Source of the DNA: Lachnospiraceae bacterium
GTDB lineage: Bacteria; Bacillota; Clostridia; Lachnospirales; Lachnospiraceae
Reading direction: 5' to 3'
Assembly: GCA_029338875.1 (NCBI GenBank)
Contig: JAQYBF010000114.1
Location: 1 to 33,040 of the forward strand
DNA length: 33,040 nucleotides
How positions within the stretch are numbered: position 1 is the stretch's first letter; every line of letters starts with the position of its first letter. Shown here in pieces: positions 23,233 through 31,972 of this stretch. The notes under the pieces are model-generated. The model was not told where the DNA came from, did not search any database, and was given only the letters and a program-made list of their open reading frames with translations. The translations under genes and the position numbers were made by a program.

Positions 23233-25740
23233 ATGATTCGCATTTTCGAAACAACGGAAAGCTTCAGTGAAGAGAATGCAAAGGGGGAAAAGCAGGAGAA
23301 GAAGTATACTCTTGTGAATTTCGTCCTGGAAACGCCTCATACGACCTATGCCTTCCGGACCAATATCACCGGTCAGCTGGAACATCTTTACTACGGGAAA
23401 AGGATCCATCTGGATCTGGACAGCTCGATCGCCGAATCCCATACCAATGCTCACGGAAACTCGGTTCTCTATCAGAATGATCATCCGGAGCTTTCCCTGG
23501 AGGACCTCCTCATGGAGACATCCGCCTACGGTAAGGGCGATATCCGCGAGCCTCAGTTCGGGATTCTTGCGAAGGATGGAAGCTCCACTCTGGATCTGGT
23601 CTATCTTTCTCATGAAATCCGGGAGGAAAAGGAGCCCTTCGAGACTCTGCCCTCGTCTTACGGCGATCCCGCCGACGGCGGAAAGGCAGACCATCTCCTG
23701 GTCACCATGAAGGACCGGAACAAGGGTTATATCGTAGAGCTTCATTACTATGTCTATGAGGACTGTGATGTGATCAGCCGGTCGGCCAAGTTCATCAATG
23801 CTTCGGAAGAGGAGGTTACTCTGACCCGGGCCCTGTCGAACCTGGTGGATTTCCCGGCCAGCGGATACCGGATCACATCCTTCCACGGCGGCTGGACCAA
23901 GGAGATGGGAAAATATGAGACCATTCTGACCGCGGGAAAGTTCGTCAATTCTTCCTTTACCGGAACCTCTTCCAACCGATCCAATCCTCTGGTTCTCATG
24001 GCGGAGCCCCTGGCTGACGAGGACCGGGGCAGGGTCTACGGCTTTAACCTCATTTATTCGGGCAACCACTATGAGGCCTTTGACGTGAATTCTTTCGGAA
24101 AGACCCGTTATGTCAACGGCATCAATCCGGATCACTTCTCCTGGCATCTGGATCCGGGCGAGGCTTTCGAGGCGCCGGAATCCGTTATGACCTTCTCGGA
24201 TCAGGGCTATAACGGCATGTCACAGAACATGCATCACTTTGTACGGCGGCATATTACCCGGGGCGTCTGGAAGAATCAGGAGCGGCCGGTTCTCTTAAAC
24301 AGCTGGGAGGCCAATTACTTCGATATCGATGAGGGAAAGCTTCTGAAGCTTGCTAAGAAGGGCAGGGAAGCCGGAGTCGAGCTTTTCGTTATGGACGACG
24401 GCTGGTTCGGTCAGAGATCCGATGATCACAGGGCTCTGGGCGACTGGACCGTGAATACCAAGAAGCTTCCGGGAGGCCTTGCCGGCCTGTCGGATAAGAT
24501 TCATAAGCTGGGCCTGAAATTCGGTATCTGGATCGAACCTGAAATGGTCAATGTGGATTCGGATCTCTACCGGGCTCATCCGGACTGGTCCATGGATATC
24601 CCCGGAAAGAACCATTCCGAAGGCCGGAATCAGAGATTCCTGGACTTCGCCAATCCGGAGGTTGTAGATCATATTACAAAGGTTATCTCCGATGCCCTGC
24701 ATTCGGCCGAAATTGACTATGTCAAGTGGGATATGAACCGGATCATTTCGGACATTTATTCCAAGTATCTGCCGGCGGACCGCCAGGGAGAGACCCTCCA
24801 CCGTTATATGCTGGGTGTCTACCGTCTGATGAAGAATCTGACCGAGGCCTTTCCCGAGATCCTCTGGGAGGGCTGTGCCTCCGGAGGCTGCCGTTTTGAT
24901 CTGGGCGCCCTGTGCTATTTCCCTCAGATCTGGGCCAGCGACAATACAGACGCCGTCTCCCGTATGGATATTCAGAACGGCTACTCCTACGGCTATCCGC
25001 AGATTACCTATACCGCCCATGTCTCAGCCGTACCAAACCATCAGACCCTCAGGGTGACCCCGATGGAAACCAGAGCCAATGTGGCTTTCTTCGGAAACCT
25101 GGGCTATGAATGCAATCTCTGTGACATGTCGAAGGAAGACTGCGATGCCATTGCCGTACAGATCGGAATCTATAAGAAGTATCGGAAGACCCTTCAGTTC
25201 GGTGATTTCTACCGGACCGGCGAATCTCTGGCTGCAGGAAACCGGGCATCCGATCTGGGAAGAGCCTTAGGCCTTATGTCTCCGGCAGGAGGAGAGGGTC
25301 AGTCCGACAATATCGTCACCTGGACCATCGTAAGTCCGGACAAGAAGCAGGCTGTGGCAATGCTCGCAGAGAAGGAGATCCACCCTTCCGATCCGCATCT
25401 GACCTATGTAGCCAGAGGCCTGGATCCGGAGAAAAAATATCATTTTTCAAATCTTCCGATCAAGGTCAATGTCAAGACCTTCGGCGATCTGGTCAATTCG
25501 GTCGGCCTGCCCATTCATGTCAAGCAGGATTCCCTGGTCCATAACCTGATCGCAAAGTTCTATCATCTGGACGGAGAGAAGGAGGACAGTCTTCTTTACG
25601 GCGACGCCTTGATGGAATACGGAAAACCTCTGACCCAGGCCTATATCGGATCCGGCATCAATAACGTCCGCGTCTTCAAGGACTTCAGCTCCAGACTCTA
25701 CTTCCTGGAGGAAGAGTCTGAAGATACGAATGAGGAATAA
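23233..25740 (+). CDS. Alpha-galactosidase, glycoside hydrolase family 36
   Basis: The 835-residue enzyme hydrolyses terminal alpha-1,6-galactose from melibiose, raffinose or similar sugars. The nucleophile is Asp500 in YVKWDMNR; the acid/base is Asp570 in WASDNTDAVSRM. The spacing of 70 residues matches characterised GH36 enzymes. The N-terminal beta-sandwich (1-330), the barrel (340-660, with VMDDGWFGQR and GIWIEPEMVN) and a C-terminal sheet domain are in the usual order. It is about 100 residues longer than typical; extra acidic residues lie at both ends. No signal peptide, so it acts inside the cell after uptake by the GPH symporter. AGGGAG precedes the start. It ends the operon before a strong terminator. 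Confidence 0.95.
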   Translation: MIRIFETTESFSEENAKGEKQEKKYTLVNFVLETPHTTYAFRTNITGQLEHLYYGKRIHLDLDSSIAESHTNAHGNSVLYQNDHPELSLEDLLMETSAYGKGDIREPQFGILAKDGSSTLDLVYLSHEIREEKEPFETLPSSYGDPADGGKADHLLVTMKDRNKGYIVELHYYVYEDCDVISRSAKFINASEEEVTLTRALSNLVDFPASGYRITSFHGGWTKEMGKYETILTAGKFVNSSFTGTSSNRSNPLVLMAEPLADEDRGRVYGFNLIYSGNHYEAFDVNSFGKTRYVNGINPDHFSWHLDPGEAFEAPESVMTFSDQGYNGMSQNMHHFVRRHITRGVWKNQERPVLLNSWEANYFDIDEGKLLKLAKKGREAGVELFVMDDGWFGQRSDDHRALGDWTVNTKKLPGGLAGLSDKIHKLGLKFGIWIEPEMVNVDSDLYRAHPDWSMDIPGKNHSEGRNQRFLDFANPEVVDHITKVISDALHSAEIDYVKWDMNRIISDIYSKYLPADRQGETLHRYMLGVYRLMKNLTEAFPEILWEGCASGGCRFDLGALCYFPQIWASDNTDAVSRMDIQNGYSYGYPQITYTAHVSAVPNHQTLRVTPMETRANVAFFGNLGYECNLCDMSKEDCDAIAVQIGIYKKYRKTLQFGDFYRTGESLAAGNRASDLGRALGLMSPAGGEGQSDNIVTWTIVSPDKKQAVAMLAEKEIHPSDPHLTYVARGLDPEKKYHFSNLPIKVNVKTFGDLVNSVGLPIHVKQDSLVHNLIAKFYHLDGEKEDSLLYGDALMEYGKPLTQAYIGSGINNVRVFKDFSSRLYFLEEESEDTNEE

Positions 25741-25756
25741 GTAGGTTCGCAGAGAG

Positions 25757-25805
25757 AAGCACATTTTTCCTGATTGATTTCAAGAAAAATGTGCTTTTCG
25801 TTTCC
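25757..25805 (+). terminator. Terminator of the alpha-galactosidase operon
   Basis: AAGCACATTTTTC pairs perfectly with GAAAAATGTGCTT (13 bp, 14-base loop), followed by TTCGTTTCC. It lies 17 bases after the GH36 stop codon. Confidence 0.8.
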
Positions 25806-25812
25806 AAGATGC

Positions 25813-25818
25813 TATAAT
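25813..25818 (+). promoter_or_regulatory. -10 box of the LysR gene
   Basis: A consensus TATAAT lies 76 bases before the LysR start and just after the operon terminator. The -35 region at 17 bases upstream (TGTGCT) is weak and overlaps the terminator stem, so an activator may be needed. Confidence 0.4.
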
Positions 25819-25893
25819 AAAATCAATGGATAAGATTCGGGAAAGGAATATTATCCACATATGTGGCGGGCCTGCAGGAGGGGAGGTTTCACT

Positions 25894-26742
25894 ATGGATC
25901 TAAGCAAAATACGATATTTCCTGAAGGCGGCAGAACTGGAAAACTTTTCGGAAGCTGCGGAGGAATGCAATATTTCTCAGGCCACGATGAGCAAATACAT
26001 TTCAAATCTCGAAGAAGAGGTTGGCTTTGAGCTCTTTGCCCGCGAACACCGGAAGGCATTCCTTACTCCCAGCGGCAGGCGCCTCTACAGGGGCCTTCGT
26101 CAGATTGAAGACGACTACCACAAGCTTTTACTGGAGATCCGGGACAGCACCAAGAAGGAGATCCGTGTCGGAATCGCCATGCAGGAATATTTTGAGATCC
26201 CCGGCATTCAGAGCTATCAGGAGAACAATCCCAATATCTCCGTCAATTTCAACTTTGACAACCTGTTCAATCTGGAAAAGCAGCTGGCCAGCCACGCCAT
26301 CGATGCCGTTCTCTATTCCTCCGCTCAGGAGGGCTCCCATGATTTCCAGGCGGCCGAGGTTTTCGAGACCGGAACGGCTCTCTTTATCAATAAGGATCTC
26401 TGGAAGAAATATCAGAATATCCCGGCTATTTTAAAGAATGAGACCCTGATCACCAAAACGGATTTCGAATGGTATCTGTCCCGTCTGAGTGAGCAGATGA
26501 AGGCTATCTATGGTACCGCGATCGGGAAAATCGAGAAGCGGGACATGCTCATGGACCAGCTCATGCAGCTGAATCAGAAAAGAGGTTATGCCATCCTTCC
26601 CCTGACAACAGCCCATGGCTTCGATCAGGTCATCCTGGTTCCCCTGGATGCCTCCGTCCGGAGCAAGGTCTTTATGGAATACCGGCCGGGCGACAATAAT
26701 ACTGCCATCCGGGGCTTTGTGGACAGTCTGAGGGTGAAATAA
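25894..26742 (+). CDS. LysR-family transcriptional regulator
   Basis: About 282 residues. The N-terminal winged helix-turn-helix (1-62) reads IRYFLKAAELENFSEAAEECNISQATMSKYISNLEE, typical of LysR proteins. The C-terminal ligand-binding part is somewhat diverged from the usual periplasmic-binding-protein type fold. The track starts at 25861, but GGGGAGG lies eight bases before ATG 25894, which also begins the conserved MDLSKIRYF. LysR proteins often control a neighbour; candidates are the GH36 operon upstream or the convergent CLC gene, but no binding-site evidence favours either. Confidence 0.9.
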   Translation: MDLSKIRYFLKAAELENFSEAAEECNISQATMSKYISNLEEEVGFELFAREHRKAFLTPSGRRLYRGLRQIEDDYHKLLLEIRDSTKKEIRVGIAMQEYFEIPGIQSYQENNPNISVNFNFDNLFNLEKQLASHAIDAVLYSSAQEGSHDFQAAEVFETGTALFINKDLWKKYQNIPAILKNETLITKTDFEWYLSRLSEQMKAIYGTAIGKIEKRDMLMDQLMQLNQKRGYAILPLTTAHGFDQVILVPLDASVRSKVFMEYRPGDNNTAIRGFVDSLRVK

Positions 26743-26744
26743 AA

Positions 26745-26769
26745 CCGGGCCTTTGGCCCGGCTTTTTTT
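26745..26769. terminator. Bidirectional terminator between lysR and CLC genes
   Basis: CCGGGCC-TTT-GGCCCGG is followed by CTTTTTTT on the + strand; on the minus strand the same stem is followed by TTTTATTT. It sits between the convergent LysR stop (26742) and CLC stop (26768), so it serves both. Confidence 0.9.
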
Positions 26770-28048
26770 ATACGAATTTCTTAAAACGGAATTCCTGAGT
26801 CTTATAAAGACTGTAATAGGAGCTTGCCACATAGCTTATGGCAATGGGCAGAATGAAGAAGGGCATGGCCTTGAAGCCGAAGAGCTCAAAGAGGAAGACC
26901 AGGCCGGTCAGCGGGCAGTTGGTAACACCGCAGAAGACCGAACCCATGCCTGCAGCTGCTGCAAGAGCAGGATTTAAACCGACAAGGGGTCCGATGGCTG
27001 CTCCCAGGGTGGCTCCTATGAAGAAGGACGGAACGATCTCTCCGCCCTTATAGCCGGCGGCAATGGACAGGGCCGTAAAGAGTATCTTCATCAGAAAGGC
27101 ATACCAGGGAGAATTTCCAAGGAGGGCCATTTCAATCATATCGATTCCGGCACCATTGTACTGCTCCGGTCTTCCTTCCAGGAATCCAGTCAGAATGGTC
27201 AGCCCCAGAAGAATACAGCCGATGACAAAGGCCCGGAGGTATTTATTGCCGACCAGACTTCCGGCATATTTACCGGCCTCCCTTAAGGCGATGATAAAAA
27301 GAATGGCCGCAAGACCCGAGGCAAAGCCGACCAGGCTGATCTTTAAGGCGGAAATCAGAGTGAATTCCGGCACCGGTCCGATCGAATAAGCTGTCACAGG
27401 CTGATGGAGAAGGATGGCGATCCGGTGGGCTGTAAAAGCAGCGATGACACTGGGAAGCAGGGCCGGATAGTACATGACACCGACCGAGGTGATCTCCATA
27501 GCAAAGACGGCTCCGGAAAGAGGCGTACCGAGAAGAGCGGAAAAGGCGGCTCCCATGCCGGCCATGACCATGATTCGCCGGCTTTCATCCTTCTGGCGGA
27601 AAATCTTTGCCATGAAGGCACCGACACTTCCGCCTAATTGGAGGGCGGCACCTTCTCTTCCTACGGAAGCTCCGCAGAAATGGGAGAATACGGTTGAAAT
27701 AAAGATCAGAGGTGTCATTCGAAGAGGAATCTTCTGTCCGTCCCGGATCGAAGCCAGGACCAGGTTGGTACCGCCGGGATTATCCCTTTTGGTAATATGA
27801 TAGATCCAGTGGATGGCCATGGCGCCGAAGGGCAGAAGCAGGACCACCATAAGATGGCTTTGCCGAAAGCCTGTGGCCCAGGCAATGCAATAGTAAAATA
27901 AGGTGCCGATCAGGCCCAGAACCACGCCCTCGATGAGAGAGATCAGGATCCACTTTACAATACTTTTTATTCTGAGCCAGCTGATTGACAGGCGGCCCTT
28001 CAAATCTTTAGATTTTTTTATGTCTTTCGGAGATGTTTCTTCCTGCAT
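26768..28048 (-). CDS. CLC-family channel/antiporter, fluoride-type (CLC-F) candidate
   Basis: A 426-residue inner-membrane protein with many hydrophobic helices. The gating-glutamate motif is GREGAALQLGG (Glu132). Upstream, GGTNLVLASI and KIPLRMTPL replace the canonical chloride motif GSGIP. Downstream is GYKGGEIVPSFFIGATLG. These variants recall the CLC-F clade, which exports fluoride in exchange for protons and protects from toxic fluoride. That assignment rests on remembered motif form, so a chloride/proton exchanger is the alternative. I looked for a fluoride riboswitch before the gene and saw none. The start has AGAGG seven bases upstream on the minus strand. Confidence 0.85.
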   Translation of the reverse strand: MQEETSPKDIKKSKDLKGRLSISWLRIKSIVKWILISLIEGVVLGLIGTLFYYCIAWATGFRQSHLMVVLLLPFGAMAIHWIYHITKRDNPGGTNLVLASIRDGQKIPLRMTPLIFISTVFSHFCGASVGREGAALQLGGSVGAFMAKIFRQKDESRRIMVMAGMGAAFSALLGTPLSGAVFAMEITSVGVMYYPALLPSVIAAFTAHRIAILLHQPVTAYSIGPVPEFTLISALKISLVGFASGLAAILFIIALREAGKYAGSLVGNKYLRAFVIGCILLGLTILTGFLEGRPEQYNGAGIDMIEMALLGNSPWYAFLMKILFTALSIAAGYKGGEIVPSFFIGATLGAAIGPLVGLNPALAAAAGMGSVFCGVTNCPLTGLVFLFELFGFKAMPFFILPIAISYVASSYYSLYKTQEFRFKKFV

Positions 28049-28094
28049 TTCATACCTCTATCCCATGGATGACTGTGAATGTTTTCTATCTGGT

Positions 28095-28124
28095 ATTCTA
28101 TTATAAAAGATTCCTTCTTCGCAA
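28095..28124 (-). promoter_or_regulatory. Promoter candidate of the CLC gene
   Basis: On the minus strand TTGCGA (28119-28124) and TAGAAT (28095-28100) are 18 bases apart. A consensus TATAAT at 28100-28105 overlaps but would be only 13 bases from TTGCGA. The gap of about 270 bases to the next gene holds divergent promoters for both genes. Confidence 0.35.
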
Positions 28125-28176
28125 TGGGTCTGGATTTTGAGATTTCTTCTTATTCATCTTTTGATTGAAAAAATCG

Positions 28177-28204
28177 TTGTTTTTTCGTAAGGTATATCTA
28201 ATAC
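28177..28204 (+). promoter_or_regulatory. Promoter candidate of the MBL-fold gene
   Basis: TTGTTT, a 16-base spacer and TAATAC lie 113 bases before the gene. The leader then holds CGGATG-GAAA-CATCCG (28231-28246), a perfect 6-bp hairpin with a GNRA-type loop. Confidence 0.4.
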
Positions 28205-28317
28205 GAACCTGCGGATACAATAGACATATTCGGATGGAAACATCCGGGATGAAGACATTCCGAAGAAATTCAAAAGACATTCATCAGATATTCAATTCAA
28301 TAGAGGTGATATTATCT

Positions 28318-29097
28318 ATGATCAGAGTGACCTTTGTTCACCAGGACTGCTTCGTTGTGGAATTGGACAGGCATGTCCTGGTTTTTGACTATATTCCGGA
28401 GACCGCCCTTTTGGACTGCGAGCCGCCGGTCCGTCTCCACGGCCATATGCCGGTTCTTCCTGAGGATAAGAGGCTCTACTTCTTCGTTTCCAACAGCCGG
28501 ATGGATGCCTATGCTCCGGAAATTTTCGGCTGGCTGAAGGAGAGAAAGGATACGGTCTATATTTTGCCCAGGGATCTGAAGATCACAGGAGAGACCAGGA
28601 GGAAATACGGACTGAACCTGGCCGTCCGAAAGCAGATCCATAAGATCGGCGTCCGACAGGAGGTAGAGATCGGTGATGTGAAAATCCGGACCCTGAATCC
28701 CAACACGGTCGGCGTCGCCTACTTTATTACCTGCGAGGGCCTGAATATCTACCACGCCGGAGATCTGAACTGGTGGAACTGGGGCGTGGAGCGCGAGCTT
28801 TACAGCCATATGAGCGGGGCCAACTACAAGAGGGAGCTCCGCCATCTGAAGGAAAAGCACATCGATCTGGCCTTTGTGGACCTGGACGGAAGGATGGGAG
28901 AGGGCGCAAGGCTTGGCATCTCCTACTTCCTCCGCCACATACCGGCGGATCTGGTCTTCCCCATGCATCTCTGGCAGGATTTCGGCCAGATTGCGGCCGT
29001 AAAGGAAGACCCGGAGCTTCGCGGCCTTGCTGACAAGGTGGTGGACATCGACCGCGAGGGGATCGTTTTTGAAATTCCGGACGATCGAAGGCGCTAA
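28318..29097 (+). CDS. Metallo-beta-lactamase-fold protein with degenerate metal site
   Basis: About 259 residues, resembling the UlaG-like MBL-fold hydrolases (COG2220): an opening strand TFVHQDCFVVELDRHVLVFDY, a later IYHAGDLNWWNW and VFPMHLWQDF. The diagnostic HxHxDH motif, expected near residue 60, reads SNSRMDAY, so three His ligands are gone and only the Asp remains. HAGDLN and the late His are kept. It may bind one metal or none and may be a non-catalytic relative, or a hydrolase with altered chemistry. The track starts at 28165, but AGAGGTGAT lies before ATG 28318, where the family fold begins. Confidence 0.8.
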   Translation: MIRVTFVHQDCFVVELDRHVLVFDYIPETALLDCEPPVRLHGHMPVLPEDKRLYFFVSNSRMDAYAPEIFGWLKERKDTVYILPRDLKITGETRRKYGLNLAVRKQIHKIGVRQEVEIGDVKIRTLNPNTVGVAYFITCEGLNIYHAGDLNWWNWGVERELYSHMSGANYKRELRHLKEKHIDLAFVDLDGRMGEGARLGISYFLRHIPADLVFPMHLWQDFGQIAAVKEDPELRGLADKVVDIDREGIVFEIPDDRRR

Positions 29098-29100
29098 ACC

Positions 29101-29129
29101 TTTACATCAGAAGGCTTTTCTCTTATAAT
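29101..29129 (+). promoter_or_regulatory. Promoter of alaS
   Basis: TTTACA, a 17-base spacer and TATAAT make a near-consensus promoter immediately after the MBL gene. The predicted leader is about 120 bases. I looked for a T-box (AGGGTGG core) and saw none. Confidence 0.7.
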
Positions 29130-29256
29130 TTAGACGTTTGTATTATTAAAAAAGCAGCAACAGGCGAGGCAATTGCAGGATTCCTATATCTGTGATGCAT
29201 AAAGCAGAACGTTGCAAGTTTACAGCAGGCCTTGACGGCATGAGAGGTTTCAATCC

Positions 29257-31908
29257 ATGAAGTACGGAGTAAATGAACTCAGAAAAATGTACCTGGATTT
29301 CTTCCAGAGCAAGGGACACCTTGTCATGAAGAGCTTTTCCCTGGTACCCCACAATGACAACAGTCTTCTTCTGATCAACGCAGGTATGGCTCCCTTAAAG
29401 CCCTACTTCACCGGTCAGGAGATTCCGCCGAGAAGACGGGTTACCACCTGTCAGAAGTGCGTAAGAACCGGTGATATCGAGAACGTCGGAAAGACAGAGC
29501 GTCATCTGACCTTCTTCGAAATGCTGGGAAACTTCTCCTTCGGCGATTATTTCAAGACCGAAGCCATTCACTGGAGCTGGGAATTTTTGACCGAGGTTCT
29601 GAAGCTGGATCCCGAGAGACTTTACGTCACGATCTACATTGATGATGACGAAGCCTACAAGATCTGGCACGAGGAAATGAATGTTCCTTCCGATCACATC
29701 ATGCGGATCGGCAGAAGCGCCGACGGTTCCTCCGATAACTTCTGGGAGCACGGCGCAGGCCCCTGCGGCCCCTGCACCGAGATGCACTATGACCGTGGCG
29801 AGAAATATGGCACAGGCCCCGAGGATGTCTTGGGCGGCGAAGGCGACCGCTTCATGGAGATCTGGAACAACGTCTTCACCCAGTTTGAGGGCGACGGTCA
29901 CGGCAACTACACCGAGCTGTCTCAGAAGAATATCGATACCGGCATGGGCCTGGAGCGTCTGGCCGTTGTCATGCAGGATGTCGAGTCCGTCTTCGATATC
30001 GACACCATGGTTGCCATCCGGGATGCTATCTGCAAGCTGGCTGGCAAGAAATATAAGGAAAATGAGAAGGATGATATTTCCATCCGTCTGATCACCGACC
30101 ATATCCGTTCGGCAACCTTCATGATTTCCGACGGCATCACTCCTTCCAATGAAGGCCGGGGCTATGTCCTCCGCCGTCTGATCCGCCGGGCTGCCCGCCA
30201 CGGCAGAATGCTCGGAATCAAGGGTGCTTTCCTTGGAAAGATCGCCGATGTCGTCATCGAGTCCTCCAAGGCCGGTTATCCGGAGCTTGTCGAAAAGGCT
30301 TCCATGATTAAGAAGGTCCTGACCAAGGAAGAGGAGCAGTTCAACAAGACCATTGACAATGGCCTGGAGCTTCTGACTAAGTACGAGGATGCTCTGAAGG
30401 AAGAGGGTAAGACCGAGCTTTCCGGCGAGGATGCCTTCCGCCTCTACGATACCTACGGTTTCCCTGTGGATCTGACCGCTGAGATCCTTGAAGAGCAAGG
30501 CCTTACCTACGATAAGAAGGGCTTCGAGGACTGCATGGAGCGCCAGAGAGAGCAGGCCAGAAATGCCCGCCATGAGACCAATTACATGGGCACCGATGCT
30601 TCTGTCTACGAAGAGATTGATCCGAAGATCACATCCGCCTTTGTCGGCTATGATGAAAACTTAGACCATGATTCCAAGATCTCTGTTCTCACCAGTGAGA
30701 CCGAGATCGTAGATTCCCTGACCGAGGGCCAGAAGGGTACCATCATTGTGGATGAGACACCTTTCTACGGCACCATGGGCGGCCAGAACGGCGACCAGGG
30801 CTATATCCGGAACGAGGACGGCGAGTTCAAGGTTGAGGATACCATCCACCTTCTGGGCGGAAAGATCGGCCATGTTGGCGTAGTTACCAGAGGCTCTCTG
30901 ATGACAGGCTCCGAGGTTCACCTTTCCGTTGATAAGAAGAGAAGAGATCTGATCTCCAGAAACCATACCGCAACTCATCTCCTTCAGGCTGCGCTCCGCC
31001 GTGTTCTCGGCGATCATGTACAGCAGGCCGGATCCGATAACAATACCGACCGTCTGCGTTTCGACTTCACTCATTTCTCCGCTATGACAAAGGATGAGCT
31101 GAAGCAGGTTGAGACTCTGGTCAACGAAGAGATCAGAAAGTCTCTTCCGGTTGTTACAGAAGTCATGAGCCTGGAAGAAGCCAAGAAGACCGGCGCTATG
31201 GCTCTCTTCGGAGAGAAGTACGGCGATAAGGTCCGTGTCGTAAAGGTCGATGATTTCTCGACTGAGCTCTGCGGCGGTACTCATGTGGCAAATACCGGCG
31301 AAATCGGAGCCTTCAAGATTCTGTCTGAGTCCGGCGTAAGCTCCGGTGTCAGAAGAATCGAAGCCGTTACTTCCGATGGCCTGATCTCCTATTATGAGGG
31401 ACGTGAAGCCCTTCTGGACAAGGCTGCGGAAGAGGCCAAGGTTACAGCAGCCGAGCTTCCGGACCGTATCGTAAAGATGCAGGAAGAATTAAAGGCACTG
31501 AAGTCCGAGAATGAATCCCTGAAGTCCAAGGCAGCCCAGGCAGCAGCCGGCGATGTCATGGATCAGGTGGAAGAGGTCAAGGGCGTGAAGCTTCTGGCCG
31601 TCAATGTACCCGGTGTCGGCGGCAAGGAGCTCAGAGATCTGGGTGATTCCTTCAAGGAAAAGCTCGGCTCCGGCGTCGTTGTCATCGCATCCGAAGCAGA
31701 CGGCAAGGTCGGCCTGATCGCAATGGCAACCGATGATGCCATTGCAAAGGGCGCTCATGCAGGAAACCTGATCAAGGCCATTTCCGGTCTGGTCGGCGGT
31801 GGCGGCGGCGGACGGCCTAACATGGCCCAGGCCGGCGGCAAGAACCCTGCAGGTATCGAAGATGCCTTAAAGAAGGCGAAGGAGACCCTGGCAGAGCAGC
31901 TGGGCTGA
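29257..31908 (+). CDS. alaS: Alanyl-tRNA synthetase
   Basis: This 883-residue cytoplasmic class II synthetase attaches alanine to tRNA-Ala. The N-terminal catalytic domain contains INAGMAPLKPYFTG, TTCQKCVRTGDIENVG and TFFEMLGNFSFGDYF. The editing domain has the zinc-binding motifs HTATHLL and CGGTHVANTGEIG. The C-terminal part has a coiled coil (ALKSENESLKSKAAQ) and a glycine-rich C-Ala end (GGGGGGRPNMAQAGG). Length is normal. GAGAGG precedes ATG 29257. It is transcribed from its own promoter and closed by a strong terminator. Confidence 0.98.
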   Translation: MKYGVNELRKMYLDFFQSKGHLVMKSFSLVPHNDNSLLLINAGMAPLKPYFTGQEIPPRRRVTTCQKCVRTGDIENVGKTERHLTFFEMLGNFSFGDYFKTEAIHWSWEFLTEVLKLDPERLYVTIYIDDDEAYKIWHEEMNVPSDHIMRIGRSADGSSDNFWEHGAGPCGPCTEMHYDRGEKYGTGPEDVLGGEGDRFMEIWNNVFTQFEGDGHGNYTELSQKNIDTGMGLERLAVVMQDVESVFDIDTMVAIRDAICKLAGKKYKENEKDDISIRLITDHIRSATFMISDGITPSNEGRGYVLRRLIRRAARHGRMLGIKGAFLGKIADVVIESSKAGYPELVEKASMIKKVLTKEEEQFNKTIDNGLELLTKYEDALKEEGKTELSGEDAFRLYDTYGFPVDLTAEILEEQGLTYDKKGFEDCMERQREQARNARHETNYMGTDASVYEEIDPKITSAFVGYDENLDHDSKISVLTSETEIVDSLTEGQKGTIIVDETPFYGTMGGQNGDQGYIRNEDGEFKVEDTIHLLGGKIGHVGVVTRGSLMTGSEVHLSVDKKRRDLISRNHTATHLLQAALRRVLGDHVQQAGSDNNTDRLRFDFTHFSAMTKDELKQVETLVNEEIRKSLPVVTEVMSLEEAKKTGAMALFGEKYGDKVRVVKVDDFSTELCGGTHVANTGEIGAFKILSESGVSSGVRRIEAVTSDGLISYYEGREALLDKAAEEAKVTAAELPDRIVKMQEELKALKSENESLKSKAAQAAAGDVMDQVEEVKGVKLLAVNVPGVGGKELRDLGDSFKEKLGSGVVVIASEADGKVGLIAMATDDAIAKGAHAGNLIKAISGLVGGGGGGRPNMAQAGGKNPAGIEDALKKAKETLAEQLG

Positions 31909-31921
31909 TATAGGGAATGAT

Positions 31922-31957
31922 AAGGCCATCGGGGCAGGCCCCCGATGGCCTTTTTAA
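31922..31957 (+). terminator. Terminator of alaS
   Basis: AAGGCCATCGGGG pairs with CCCCGATGGCCTT around a 5-base loop, followed by TTTTTAAAAAA. A classic intrinsic terminator 13 bases after the alaS stop. The next gene's RBS begins just after it, so some readthrough may feed that gene. Confidence 0.9.
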
Positions 31958-31972
31958 AAAATTGGAGAATTT

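Noticed and set aside
23002-24147. 381-residue minus-strand ORF across the symporter and galactosidase genes
   Set aside because: Spans two real genes on the opposite strand and has no domain signal.
28049-28317. Fluoride riboswitch before the CLC gene
   Set aside because: I looked on the minus strand for the conserved GGNGATGG and paired elements and did not find them.
29130-29256. T-box riboswitch before alaS
   Set aside because: Synthetase leaders in Firmicutes often have one, but no AGGGTGG-type core or antiterminator/terminator pair is visible and the leader is short.
29395-30573. 392-residue minus-strand ORF inside alaS
   Set aside because: Entirely antisense to alaS; shadow frame.
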